Assembly (NCBI RefSeq): GCF_014334015.1
Contig: NZ_CP060488.1
Coordinates: 2,934,501 to 2,998,500 of the forward strand
Direction: 5' to 3'
From: Bacteroides sp. M10
GTDB lineage: Bacteria; Bacteroidota; Bacteroidia; Bacteroidales; Bacteroidaceae
DNA: 64,000 bases
Below, in pieces: positions 56,117 through 63,978 of this stretch. The notes under the pieces were generated by a model. It was not told where the DNA came from and ran no database searches. It saw nothing but the letters and a program-made list of their open reading frames with translations. Both the position numbers and the translations under genes were made by a program. The first letter of the stretch is position 1; every line of letters begins with the position of its first letter.

Positions 56117-56156
56117 AAAAAGGTCGGGATACTTCTATCGAAGTTCCCGACCTTTT
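56117..56156. terminator. Bidirectional terminator between NigD-like gene and cdsA
   Basis: AAAAGGTCGGGA pairs with TCCCGACCTTTT (56118-56129 and 56145-56156) around a 15-base loop, with A and T tracts on the outer sides. It serves both convergent genes. Confidence 0.82.
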
Positions 56157-56194
56157 GTATTGTGTGCAATTCTAATCGATGAGAAAAACTCCTG

Positions 56195-57043
56195 TTAGAA
56201 CCATGTTAATGCATATAGGTAAACGACTGCTGCCGGTATGGCCATCAAAGAACTGTCAAACCGATCGAGCATCCCTCCATGTCCCGGAAGAATATTTCCC
56301 GAATCCTTTACGTGCAATTGGCGTTTTAGCAATGACTCCGTCAGGTCGCCCCATGTACCGAATATAACCACTACCAATGCCAGTCCTGCCCATTCCATCA
56401 TTGACATAAATGGGAAGTAGTGAGCAAGTATAAAAGACACTCCGATTGCTACAACTCCGCCGCCGATAGAACCTTCCCATGATTTCTTGGGAGAGATGCG
56501 TTCAAAGAGTCGGTGTTTGCCTATCAGTGAACCGATGCAATAAGCACCCGTATCATTCAGCCAAAGGAAAATAAAGATGGATAACGGTAGAATCGGATTA
56601 TAGCTTATGTTACTGAATTCCGATGCCGGATCATTATGGAAAGCCAATACATTCAGCAAAGCAAAAGGCAGACCGATATAAAGTTGGCTAAGCATCGAAT
56701 AAGCCCAGTTAAGTACTGGGTTCTCCTTTTTCAGATACAACTCGCTAATCATCATGTAAAGCAATAAAAGCACATACGGGATGAATATTTTCGAATCGGC
56801 TGCATCAATGCAGAATCCCATGATTGCGAGGAATAAATAAGCCCCGCCGAGCATATTAATGTTCTTGTTTATCTTGACTCCTTCTGCGCGCATATTTACC
56901 AGCTGTGCAAACTCATAAATAGTCAGTGCACTGATAGCGGTGAACAGAATGCCAAAACTGAATGCGTCATAAAGGATGCACCCTACCAAGATGGCAACGA
57001 AGAGTACACCCGTAATAGCTCGTTTTATGAAATTGTTAATCAA
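56195..57043 (-). CDS. cdsA: Phosphatidate cytidylyltransferase
   Basis: 282 residues with about seven to eight membrane helices. The signature S-x(8)-K-R-x(3)-K-D-x-G/S-x(2)-PGHGG-x(2)-DR-x-D is seen as LLKRQLHVKDSGNILPGHGG followed by MLDRFDS (about 240-266). It makes CDP-diacylglycerol for phospholipid synthesis at the inner membrane. It lies 16 bp downstream of ftsH in the rsfS-ftsH-cdsA operon. Confidence 0.95.
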   Translation of the reverse strand: MINNFIKRAITGVLFVAILVGCILYDAFSFGILFTAISALTIYEFAQLVNMRAEGVKINKNINMLGGAYLFLAIMGFCIDAADSKIFIPYVLLLLYMMISELYLKKENPVLNWAYSMLSQLYIGLPFALLNVLAFHNDPASEFSNISYNPILPLSIFIFLWLNDTGAYCIGSLIGKHRLFERISPKKSWEGSIGGGVVAIGVSFILAHYFPFMSMMEWAGLALVVVIFGTWGDLTESLLKRQLHVKDSGNILPGHGGMLDRFDSSLMAIPAAVVYLYALTWF

Positions 57044-57059
57044 AATCTATTCGTTTTAA

Positions 57060-59216
57060 TTAGTTGGACCCGTTAGCTTGTTCTTCTCCATTGGACTTAC
57101 CCTCTACGGTAACTTTGCCTTCCACTGTAACCTTGTTACCTGCTGCGGCAACTTTGGTGTCGATGGGTGCTTGTTCCTCTGCAGTATTTTCAGCTTCCTC
57201 TTCTTTGATTTCTTTTTCTTCTTCTTTCAACTTTTGGGCAAGTTCCCTTTCAGCTCTTGCGGCATCCTGGCTTTCTTTAGCAGCCATGATTTCTTCCGAA
57301 CGCGAAGCCCAGGGGCGTTTGCCGAAGATACGTTCAACGTCTTCCGCAAAGATTACCTCTTTGTCAATCAGTAATTGCGTCAGTTCGTTGTGACCTTCTT
57401 TGTGCTCTGACAGAATTCTCTTGGCGCGGTCATACTGCTCGTTCACCATTCTCTTGACTTCTTCGTCAATTAGTTCGGCTGTCTTTTCGCTGTATGGACG
57501 GTTGAAAGAATATTCATCGTTGTTGTAATAACATAAATTCGGCAGCTTGTCGCTCATACCTAAATAAGCAATCATGCCGTATGCCTGTTTAGTCACTCTT
57601 TCCAAGTCGTTCATGGCACCAGTTGAAATGCGGCCGAGGAATAAATCTTCAGCGGCGCGTCCTCCTAAAGTAGCACACATTTCATCCAACATCTGCTCCT
57701 TAGTAGTAATCTGACGTTCTTCCGGCAGATACCAGGCAGCTCCTAATGCACGTCCGCGGGGAACGATAGTTACCTTAATCAACGGATTGGCATATTCCAA
57801 TAACCAGGAGATAGAGGCGTGTCCTGCTTCATGCAAAGCGATGGAACGTCTTTCAGCTTCCGTAGTAATCTTGGTTTTCTTTTCCAGACCACCGATGATA
57901 CGGTCTACCGCATCCAGAAAGTCTTGCTTGCCTACAAATTTCTTTCCGTGGCGGGCAGCGATCAATGCAGCTTCATTGCAGACATTGGCGATATCCGCAC
58001 CCGAGAATCCCGGAGTTTGGCGAGCCAGCAAGTCTACATCAACACTATCGTCTATTTTGATCGGGCGCAAATGCACACCAAATACTTCTTTACGTTCATT
58101 CAAGTCGGGCAGATCCACATGTATCTGACGGTCAAAACGTCCTGCACGGAGCAACGCTTTATCAAGTACGTCTACACGGTTAGTAGCAGCAAGGATAATT
58201 ACACCGCTGTTGGAACCGAAACCGTCCATCTCTGTCAATAACTGGTTCAAGGTGTTTTCGCGTTCGTCATTTCCTCCCATTGCAGGATTTTTGCCACGAG
58301 CACGTCCTACGGCATCAATCTCATCGATAAAGACGATACAAGGAGCTTTCTCTTTGGCCTGTTTAAACAAGTCGCGAACACGGGATGCACCTACACCTAC
58401 AAACATTTCCACGAAGTCAGAACCTGCTAGTGAGAAGAAAGGAACATTAGCTTCACCCGCCACAGCTTTGGCAAGCAAAGTTTTACCGGTTCCCGGAGGG
58501 CCTACCAGCAATGCTCCCTTGGGTATCTTACCTCCCAAATCCGTATATTTCTGCGGTTCCTTCAAGAACTCTACAATTTCCTCTACCTCTTGTTTTGCTT
58601 CTGCCAAACCCGCTACATCCTTAAATGTAATCTTGATGGCTCCACCTTTTTCAAAAAGCTGGGCTTTTGATTTTCCTACGTTAAATACACCGCCGGGGCC
58701 ACCACTGCCACCTCCGCTCATACGGCGCATGAAGAAGATCCATAACGCTACAAGCAAGACAAGCGGGAGTATCTGAATCAGGATTGCGGGAAAAATATCC
58801 GATTTGGGCGGATAGTCGGAAGAACCGTCAAAATGACCGGCTTCCTTTTCTGCCTGCAAAAACTCTTCCAGTTTATCGGTAGATGGCGTTCTACTTGTAA
58901 TGATAGGGTTACGTCCCACTTTGGTAGAGTCCGCTCCAAAAACAGCCCCTACAGCAGTCGGTTTAAGAAAAGCTTCGATTGACTTATCTTCATAACCCAA
59001 TACTTTGCTTACATAGCCCTTTTTTACGTAGTCCTGAAACTCACTGTAAGTTACAGCTTTGCTTCCAGCTCCCTTTGAATCACTGCCCCACCAGAGGCCG
59101 AGAAGCATAAGGGCAATAATCATATACATCCAGTTCAGGTTGAACTTAGGCATATTAACCTTATTGTTAGGTTTATTGCTATTGTTATTATTGCTATTAT
59201 TATTGTCCATAATCAT
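57060..59216 (-). CDS. ftsH: ATP-dependent zinc metalloprotease FtsH
   Basis: 718 residues. An Asn-rich N-terminus (residues 4-18) precedes two membrane helices (about 30-45 and 143-163). The AAA domain has Walker A GPPGTGKT (239-246), Walker [11 protein letters not shown] (about 293-302) and the arginine-finger region. The zinc protease site HEAGH is at 462-466. The C-terminal 70 residues are rich in Glu and Lys and contain two tandem VTVEGK units. It degrades membrane and short-lived cytoplasmic proteins. Met3 is an alternative start. rsfS is 3 bp upstream. Confidence 0.96.
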   Translation of the reverse strand: MIMDNNNSNNNNSNKPNNKVNMPKFNLNWMYMIIALMLLGLWWGSDSKGAGSKAVTYSEFQDYVKKGYVSKVLGYEDKSIEAFLKPTAVGAVFGADSTKVGRNPIITSRTPSTDKLEEFLQAEKEAGHFDGSSDYPPKSDIFPAILIQILPLVLLVALWIFFMRRMSGGGSGGPGGVFNVGKSKAQLFEKGGAIKITFKDVAGLAEAKQEVEEIVEFLKEPQKYTDLGGKIPKGALLVGPPGTGKTLLAKAVAGEANVPFFSLAGSDFVEMFVGVGASRVRDLFKQAKEKAPCIVFIDEIDAVGRARGKNPAMGGNDERENTLNQLLTEMDGFGSNSGVIILAATNRVDVLDKALLRAGRFDRQIHVDLPDLNERKEVFGVHLRPIKIDDSVDVDLLARQTPGFSGADIANVCNEAALIAARHGKKFVGKQDFLDAVDRIIGGLEKKTKITTEAERRSIALHEAGHASISWLLEYANPLIKVTIVPRGRALGAAWYLPEERQITTKEQMLDEMCATLGGRAAEDLFLGRISTGAMNDLERVTKQAYGMIAYLGMSDKLPNLCYYNNDEYSFNRPYSEKTAELIDEEVKRMVNEQYDRAKRILSEHKEGHNELTQLLIDKEVIFAEDVERIFGKRPWASRSEEIMAAKESQDAARAERELAQKLKEEEKEIKEEEAENTAEEQAPIDTKVAAAGNKVTVEGKVTVEGKSNGEEQANGSN

Positions 59217-59219
59217 TAA

Positions 59220-59579
59220 TTAGTCTAGATCGGGGATTTGAGTAAGTTTGGCATCTGCCCAAAGGTGTTCAAGATTATAAAAATTTCTTGTCTCCGGTAA
59301 AAAGACATGTACCAGTACGTCGGCATAGTCCATTGCCACCCATTCTGCATTCCGGAGTCCATCGATTGCATAAGGTTTGCTATCCGCACCTTTACGTGTA
59401 AATTCTTTGATTGAATCTACAATGGCATTCACTTGACTGGGAGAATTTCCCTGACAGATAACGAAATATTTACAGATGGTATCTTCTATGCTGGTTAAAT
59501 CGGCAACGATTATCTTTTTACCTTTTTTCTCTTGAATTCCTTCTTTTATTTTTTCAATTAATACTTTAGTATCGTTCAT
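59220..59579 (-). CDS. rsfS: Ribosomal silencing factor RsfS
   Basis: 119 residues. The DUF143 fold shows KKIIVADLTSIEDTICKYFVICQGNSPSQV in two parts, then EWVAMDYADVLVHVFLPETRNFYNLEHLWADA in two parts, both diagnostic of RsfS/RsfA. It binds ribosomal protein L14 and blocks subunit joining under starvation. It is the first gene of the rsfS-ftsH-cdsA operon, with a TATATTTG box on the minus strand at 59673-59680. Confidence 0.95.
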   Translation of the reverse strand: MNDTKVLIEKIKEGIQEKKGKKIIVADLTSIEDTICKYFVICQGNSPSQVNAIVDSIKEFTRKGADSKPYAIDGLRNAEWVAMDYADVLVHVFLPETRNFYNLEHLWADAKLTQIPDLD

Positions 59580-59672
59580 TCCTGTAATTGAGATTAATAA
59601 TTCATGTTCTCTATTTGTTTATAACAAAAAAAGGCAATCCTTTGTTTCTGGCTATAAACGTGATATTTTTGA

Positions 59673-59680
59673 CAAATATA
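59673..59680 (-). promoter_or_regulatory. Candidate -7 box of rsfS-ftsH-cdsA
   Basis: TATATTTG on the minus strand lies 93 bp before rsfS. An imperfect TTGT is near the -33 position. The rest of the 59580-59815 gap is AT-rich and shows no gene. Confidence 0.4.
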
Positions 59681-59794
59681 CGCTGATTTATTGGATACAA
59701 GAAAGTTATCCCTCAATTTTTGTGTTTTTTAGTGGAGATACTTTTGTTTAGAAAGCTTATTTGGACATTTTTGCAAAAAAAATATCAGAATTGT

Positions 59795-59823
59795 TTTGAA
59801 TTCCCAAAATATTTGTATCTTTG
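59795..59823 (+). promoter_or_regulatory. Candidate promoter of tRNA-Gln
   Basis: TTTG (59795-59798) and TATCTTTG (59816-59823) match the two promoter elements; the 17-base spacer is 2 shorter than usual. The tRNA starts 20 bp further on. Confidence 0.5.
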
Positions 59824-59843
59824 CACCCGCAAACGAAAATCAT

Positions 59844-59914
59844 TGGGCTATGGTGTAATGGTAACACTACAGATTCTGGTCCTGTCATTCCTGGTTCGAA
59901 TCCAGGTAGCCCAA
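59844..59914 (+). tRNA. tRNA-Gln (anticodon CTG)
   Basis: TGGGCTA at the 5' end pairs with TAGCCCA, discriminator A. The weak U1-A72 pair is typical of tRNA-Gln. The D-arm is TGGTGTAATGGTAACAC-like and the T-arm holds GGTTCGAATCC. The anticodon loop TTCTGGT places CTG at 34-36. It borders the integrative element and its 3' part is the likely attachment site. Confidence 0.94.
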
Positions 59915-59937
59915 CAAATCACCAGCTTTTTACTGAC

Positions 59938-59974
59938 AAAAACCCGCTAAAAATGCAATTTTAGCGGGTTTTTT
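59938..59974 (+). terminator. Terminator after tRNA-Gln
   Basis: A 15-bp perfect stem, AAAAACCCGCTAAAA (59938-59952) with its complement at 59959-59973 and a 6-base loop, followed by T residues. Confidence 0.85.
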
Positions 59975-60009
59975 TGTGCTTTGACAAATGCCATCCGAAA
60001 AAAGTTGAC

Positions 60010-60033
60010 GCTAATTCGGTGGCTAATTCGGTG
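60010..60033 (+). repeat. Tandem 12-bp repeat near attL
   Basis: GCTAATTCGGTG occurs twice head to tail (60010-60021 and 60022-60033), between the tRNA terminator and the integrase. Short direct repeats at such a place can be integrase arm-type binding sites. Confidence 0.6.
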
Positions 60034-60055
60034 ACACGAATGCTCTTTTTTGATA

Positions 60056-60080
60056 TTTTTTTGAGTGGTTCTCAAAAAAA
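60056..60080 (+). promoter_or_regulatory. Hairpin just before the integrase start
   Basis: TTTTTTTGAG (60056-60065) and CTCAAAAAAA (60071-60080) form a 10-bp stem with a 5-base loop, ending 7 bases before the integrase ATG. It could mask the ribosome-binding region. Confidence 0.5.
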
Positions 60081-60087
60081 AATAACG

Positions 60088-61350
60088 ATGAGCCAAAAAA
60101 AGCAAACTTTCAATGTTCTTTTCTGGATAAGGAAAGGAAGAACGAATGAAAAACTGTCACCTCTTTCATGTCGGGTTACGATTTCGGGGCAAAGATACGA
60201 AATTCCCACGAAACTACACCTACGGTCTGAATCATGGTCGGCAGTTGCTCAAAAGTCACTCGGCAAAACCGCCAACGACAAAGAAGCCAACCGGTATATC
60301 GAAGATTTGAAAATCACGATCGAAGATACCATCTCCAAGATTAGGCAGAAGAACTACCCTCTCAACATTGAGAACTTCAAACTTATGTTCCAGACACAAG
60401 ACAATGAGTTCTCTACTATCAGCACATTATTTGATTACCACGAAATCATGGAGAAGAAAAATCTCCGTGCCAGTACATTTGTCGGCTATCACGTCACAAA
60501 GAAACACCTGCTCAACTTTATACGTATCAAATACCATGTCTCTGACTATGACTTGACGGCTATTGACAAAGCTTTCGTTTATGAGTTTTACGCCTATCTG
60601 CAAGGGTATAAGAGGGAAGGAGATACTGTATGTGCTGTCAATGGAGCATTGAAGCATATCCAGCGTTTCAAAAAGGTGATGAATGTCGCCCTGCAAAATG
60701 AATGGATAAGCCGGAACCCTGTCTGCCTGCTCAACGCCAAGAAAACGAAAGTAGAAAGAGGATTCCTGTCCGAAAAGGAACTGAAGAGCATCGAGGAAGT
60801 CCCTTTGCCCGCCAACCTCTCCATCGTGAGGGACGTGTTCGTATTTGCTGTCTACACCGGACTGTCATTTGTCGACATCAGCAACCTGACCAATGAAAAT
60901 ATAAATGTCGGTATCGACAAAAGCTTGTGGCTGAATTACTATCGTCAGAAAACGGACATACACGCCATGCTACCTTTGTTGCAGCCTGCTGTCTGTATAT
61001 TAAAGAGGTATGAAGCATACCACGAAGGAAAACGGACTAATCATGTATTCCCGGTACCGCCCAACCAGGTGGCAAACCGATACTTGAAAAAAGTGGCCAA
61101 GGAAGCGGGAGTAGAGAAAAATATCACTTTTCACATGGCTCGCCACACCTTTGCCACCACTATCACCCTGTCTCACGGCATACCGATTGAAACTGTGTCA
61201 AAAATGTTGGGGCATACCAGCATCAAGACGACACAAATCTACGCTAAGATTCTAGATACGAAAGTCATGGACGACATGGCAGCTCTCAAAGAATTGTACA
61301 CTAGGAAGGAAACGCAAAAATCACCCAACAACAAAGCCGTAAACGAATGA
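60088..61350 (+). CDS. int: Tyrosine recombinase, IntDOT-like integrase
   Basis: 420 residues from the ATG at 60088 (a longer frame would cross the tandem repeats). An arm-binding N-terminal segment (KKQTFNVLFWIRKGR) and a SAM-like core-binding domain (about 105-210) precede the catalytic domain. His349 and Arg352 (HMARH), His376 (LGHTS) and the nucleophile Tyr385 are present. The position of the first catalytic Arg is Ser260 in YTGLSFVDIS; I recall the same Arg-to-Ser change (S259) in IntDOT of CTnDOT. It would integrate the element at the 3' end of tRNA-Gln. Its stop overlaps the next gene. Confidence 0.94.
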   Translation: MSQKKQTFNVLFWIRKGRTNEKLSPLSCRVTISGQRYEIPTKLHLRSESWSAVAQKSLGKTANDKEANRYIEDLKITIEDTISKIRQKNYPLNIENFKLMFQTQDNEFSTISTLFDYHEIMEKKNLRASTFVGYHVTKKHLLNFIRIKYHVSDYDLTAIDKAFVYEFYAYLQGYKREGDTVCAVNGALKHIQRFKKVMNVALQNEWISRNPVCLLNAKKTKVERGFLSEKELKSIEEVPLPANLSIVRDVFVFAVYTGLSFVDISNLTNENINVGIDKSLWLNYYRQKTDIHAMLPLLQPAVCILKRYEAYHEGKRTNHVFPVPPNQVANRYLKKVAKEAGVEKNITFHMARHTFATTITLSHGIPIETVSKMLGHTSIKTTQIYAKILDTKVMDDMAALKELYTRKETQKSPNNKAVNE

Positions 61351-61604
61351 AAGCAACCGCAACTATCAACCAGGTAGAACTAGAACAAAAAGCTATCGAC
61401 AGCATGATATCGTATGAGAAAGGCTTCATCACCTATTCAGAAATGGAGAAGGCGGTTAGTGATGCGCTGCGGTATTATGGCAGTAGGGAAGGACACCGGA
61501 GAATTGTTTTGAAAGGCTGGATTATAAAGACGATCTACGCCCTCGACAGCGTCCAACTGAAAGACCTTGACCGGATTACTTTAGAATACTTGAATGAATA
61601 TTAA
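61347..61604 (+). CDS. Small protein of unknown function in the element
   Basis: 85 residues, no signal peptide or membrane segment, mostly helical by appearance, with a KAIDSMISYEKGFITYSEME start region. It overlaps the integrase stop by 4 bp (ATGA), so the two are coupled. I do not recognise a family. Similar small frames between integrase and excisionase genes are common in Bacteroides elements. Confidence 0.6.
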   Translation: MKATATINQVELEQKAIDSMISYEKGFITYSEMEKAVSDALRYYGSREGHRRIVLKGWIIKTIYALDSVQLKDLDRITLEYLNEY

Positions 61605-61626
61605 TCACATAAAAAAAAGCAGAATT

Positions 61627-61938
61627 ATGAAAACAGAAACCAACAGTATGAGAATCGTGAAACCTGAAAAGGAATCTGAAAAAGCAGCCACAGAATCTCA
61701 ACAGGAGAAAGCCTCCGGAAAACCGAAATGCCAGCCTGTCCAGTTCGACGCCATCCCCGAAGATTCTGTATTCATCCGCTCCACGGACGTATGCAAATTG
61801 CTCAACATTAGCAACTCAACGTTGAGGAATCTGCGGGCTTCGAAAGGCATTCCTTTCTATAAGTTGGGCGGAACGTTTCTATATAATAAAGAGGAAATAA
61901 TGAACTACCTCGCATCCAATTACAGTAGAAGAATCTAG
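61627..61938 (+). CDS. Excisionase-like helix-turn-helix protein
   Basis: 103 residues from the ATG at 61627. A charged, disordered N-terminus (about 1-45) precedes an HTH_17/MerR-like DNA-binding domain (about 48-103): IRSTDVCKLLNISNSTLRNL, then KGIPFYKLGGTFLYNKEEI. Proteins of this type act as recombination directionality factors (Xis) or regulators in Bacteroides integrative elements. It lies 5 bp before the DUF4373 gene. Confidence 0.82.
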   Translation: MKTETNSMRIVKPEKESEKAATESQQEKASGKPKCQPVQFDAIPEDSVFIRSTDVCKLLNISNSTLRNLRASKGIPFYKLGGTFLYNKEEIMNYLASNYSRRI

Positions 61939-61943
61939 CGAAA

Positions 61944-63212
61944 ATGGCAAAAACAGGATTATCATATTATCAGGCGGAAACCGACCGCTTTCAGGACATC
62001 AAGGTGAAACGCCTGAAGAAGCGGTACGGCTGCGAAGGGTATGCAGTGTACCAGTATATCCAAAACGAGATATACCGGGTTGAAGGCTGTTATATCCGTT
62101 TCACAGACGACCAAATGTTCGACGTTTCCGAATACTGGGGCATTGAAGAGGAGAGGGTAGAAAAGATCATTGAATATTGCACGGAAGTGGAATTGTTCGA
62201 TACCATCACTTGGCATACGAATCATGTACTTACTTCTGTGGATATTCAGCAGCGATACCTTGAAATCTGCCGGAGAGCCAAGAAAAAAATAGTACTGCCC
62301 GAAGACATACGGCTTGTCGAGATACAAGATGCGCCATCCGGCATGGATAGTGCACCGCTACCTGCGCCGCTACCTCTTTTCTCCGGTCAGGAAATCGAGA
62401 CGAAAACGGGAAAAGCAGTTTATGGTTCTCCCCAAATGGATGCCCGAAGCGAGACTACGACCGGTACCGGAAAAGAGACTGCAACTGGTACCGGAAAAGA
62501 GCTCGCAACCGCTGCCGGAATATCTTCCGGCGCCATTATTCCGCAGAGTTCTGCGGAAACTCCGGAAACTCCGCGGAATTCTGCGGAAAAACGGCACAAA
62601 GAAAAGGAAAGTAAAGAAAATTCCCCCTCTATCCCCCAGGCTATTCCGCAGACAAGGGATGAGGAGGACAACGTTTCACTCTCTCCGGATGGGAATAGGG
62701 GAAATATTTCCGCAGAATCCTGCGGGAAACGTCCGGAACATTCCGAAGATTACCGTTTGAAGTTGCAGCGGTTGGGTGAAACTTGCTACAATCTGGGGTG
62801 TTCGAAAGGAGATGTCCGGAAAGTCCTGATGATAGAAAGCATAGCCTTGGACGACAGCCCGATATGGCAACTGATTGAAGAATTGAAAGCGAGCGGCGGA
62901 CGTTATTCGTTCACCGGAGATGTGTTGCCCGCCCTGTGGGGACTGGTGAAGACGGGACGCCTGCGGATGATGGAAGAGTGTACGGATGAGGTGAAAGAGG
63001 GCGTTCATAACGTCAGGCAGATGCTGTCGGGTATCGGCGTGCCGAGCTACGACATGGACGAACTATGCGAAGAAGCGAAAGGCAAAGAAGATGTCCTGCA
63101 GGAAGTAATACGGGAAATTCGACGATCGAAAGGACGGATTCTTTCGGTGAGCTGCTTCATCAGGTCACGGCTGAAAAAAGCGCAGAAAAATGAATTGCAA
63201 AAAACGGCATGA
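61944..63212 (+). CDS. DUF4373/DnaD-like replication-type protein
   Basis: 422 residues. The N-terminal domain (about 1-95) starts with KTGLSYYQAETDRFQDIKVK and matches DUF4373 (Lin1244/Lin1753-like), a winged-helix family linked to phage and element replication. Residues about 145-265 form a low-complexity linker with a repeated TGTGKE unit. The C-terminal part (about 268-420) is helical and may be DnaD-like. The linker DNA contains five copies of TTCCGCAGA in both orientations and a 24-bp direct repeat, discussed in the findings. Its stop overlaps the next ATG. Confidence 0.78.
   Translation: MAKTGLSYYQAETDRFQDIKVKRLKKRYGCEGYAVYQYIQNEIYRVEGCYIRFTDDQMFDVSEYWGIEEERVEKIIEYCTEVELFDTITWHTNHVLTSVDIQQRYLEICRRAKKKIVLPEDIRLVEIQDAPSGMDSAPLPAPLPLFSGQEIETKTGKAVYGSPQMDARSETTTGTGKETATGTGKELATAAGISSGAIIPQSSAETPETPRNSAEKRHKEKESKENSPSIPQAIPQTRDEEDNVSLSPDGNRGNISAESCGKRPEHSEDYRLKLQRLGETCYNLGCSKGDVRKVLMIESIALDDSPIWQLIEELKASGGRYSFTGDVLPALWGLVKTGRLRMMEECTDEVKEGVHNVRQMLSGIGVPSYDMDELCEEAKGKEDVLQEVIREIRRSKGRILSVSCFIRSRLKKAQKNELQKTA
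62460..62501 (+). repeat. 24-bp direct repeat inside the DUF4373 gene
   Basis: AC(C/T)GGTACCGGAAAAGAG occurs at 62460-62477 and 62484-62501, 24 bp apart, encoding two TGTGKE-containing octapeptides. The spacing keeps the reading frame. Confidence 0.75.
62539..62716. repeat. Five TTCCGCAGA 9-mers inside the DUF4373 gene
   Basis: TTCCGCAGA is at 62539, 62644 and 62708; its complement TCTGCGGAA is at 62550 and 62580. The first pair forms a perfect 9-bp inverted repeat with a 2-base gap (62539-62558). TCCGCGGA at 62570-62577 is a related palindrome. Confidence 0.7.
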
Positions 63213-63514
63213 GCCACACGGTTATGAGTGAAGATAAAAACAAGACGCCACAGTATTACCCCCGCAAAATGCGTCGGGGGTGGTGCGTGGCGCACGAAGT
63301 GACAGCCGCGGGCGTCACGATCGAGAGATATGGAATACGCTGCCAGACGTATGCGGAAGCATACCACCGGGCGGAAGTAATGAATCGGGAACAGCAGGCG
63401 GAAGTGATGAATCGGAAAGAGCCGTTGGAAGCGGAAAACACCGGAGTGCAAACCGGAGAAACCACCGCTATGAAACCCGCCATCGGCAGCGAGAAAGGAG
63501 GTGAACGATTATGA
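63209..63514 (+). CDS. Small basic protein of unknown function in the element
   Basis: 101 residues; an internal Met at 63224 is an equally plausible start. The first half has a YYPRKMRRGWCVAHEVTAAG core with a conserved-looking Trp and several Arg, the second half contains two AEVMNR repeats and is low complexity. It overlaps the DUF4373 stop and its own stop overlaps the next start, so three genes form a coupled unit. I do not recognise the family. Confidence 0.55.
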   Translation: MSHTVMSEDKNKTPQYYPRKMRRGWCVAHEVTAAGVTIERYGIRCQTYAEAYHRAEVMNREQQAEVMNRKEPLEAENTGVQTGETTAMKPAIGSEKGGERL

Positions 63515-63789
63515 GCGAAAAGGTGAGCACTATTACCCTGCGTCTGACAGCGGAAGAAGCCGCCCAACTGGAGATACTCAAAGACATTACCGGGATGAAG
63601 AGCGGAAGCGAAGCGATAAAGCACGTCATCAGGGAGTATCCCCGATTCTGTGCACATTACAAGCAGGAAGCCCACGAACACGGGGAACTGAAACGGAAGT
63701 ACCAGGAGCAAGGCGAAGCCGTTCGAGGATTCCTGTCAGCACTCGGCAGGCTACAACAGGCGGCAAAACCGGATATGAAGCGTAAATAG
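63511..63789 (+). CDS. Ribbon-helix-helix-like protein of the element
   Basis: 92 residues. The segment STITLRLTAEEAAQLEILKD followed by GMKSGSEAIKHVIREYP is a beta strand plus two helices as in ribbon-helix-helix DNA-binding proteins, which in such elements serve as relaxosome accessory (MobC-like) or copy control proteins. The rest is helical and charged. It lies directly before the repeat region at 63814-63978, which may contain its binding sites. This is inference from position. Confidence 0.65.
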   Translation: MSEKVSTITLRLTAEEAAQLEILKDITGMKSGSEAIKHVIREYPRFCAHYKQEAHEHGELKRKYQEQGEAVRGFLSALGRLQQAAKPDMKRK

Positions 63790-63813
63790 CGCATACAGGG
63801 GTTGTCTGCATCG

Positions 63814-63833
63814 TTTTCCTGACGTCAGGAAAA
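63814..63833. repeat. Perfect 20-bp palindrome
   Basis: TTTTCCTGACGTCAGGAAAA is fully self-complementary with no loop and lies 25 bp after the RHH-like gene. The lack of a loop favours a protein-binding operator or origin element over a terminator. Confidence 0.8.
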
Positions 63834-63836
63834 TGG

Positions 63837-63978
63837 TTGCTAGCAGAATCCGTTCCGGAAGCTCTTGGCCAATGAAAGATTTGCTAGCAGATTTCTCCGG
63901 ATCTTGTGCTCGAGCTGCGACAGGTTGCTAGCAGATGTTTCGTCCAGGAAGAAACCTGCAGCCGGATTCTGCTAGCAC
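63837..63978. repeat. Four TGCTAGCA(GA) sites spaced 43-44 bp
   Basis: TTGCTAGCAGA occurs at 63837, 63881 and 63925, and in inverse orientation (TCTGCTAGCAC, one mismatch) at 63968. Outermost copies extend to a 15-bp perfect inverted repeat (63838-63852 with 63963-63977). No gene is seen from 63790 to the window end. This looks like a replication origin, oriT or a regulatory array. Confidence 0.8.

Noticed and set aside
58210..58776. Open frame of 188 codons opposite ftsH
   Set aside because: It covers the highly conserved AAA domain in antisense, which often leaves long open shadow frames.
59723..59790. Small RNA gene upstream of tRNA-Gln
   Set aside because: TACTTTTG at 59739-59746 resembles a -7 box, but the nearest TTTG is only 16 bases away and no terminator lies between it and the tRNA.
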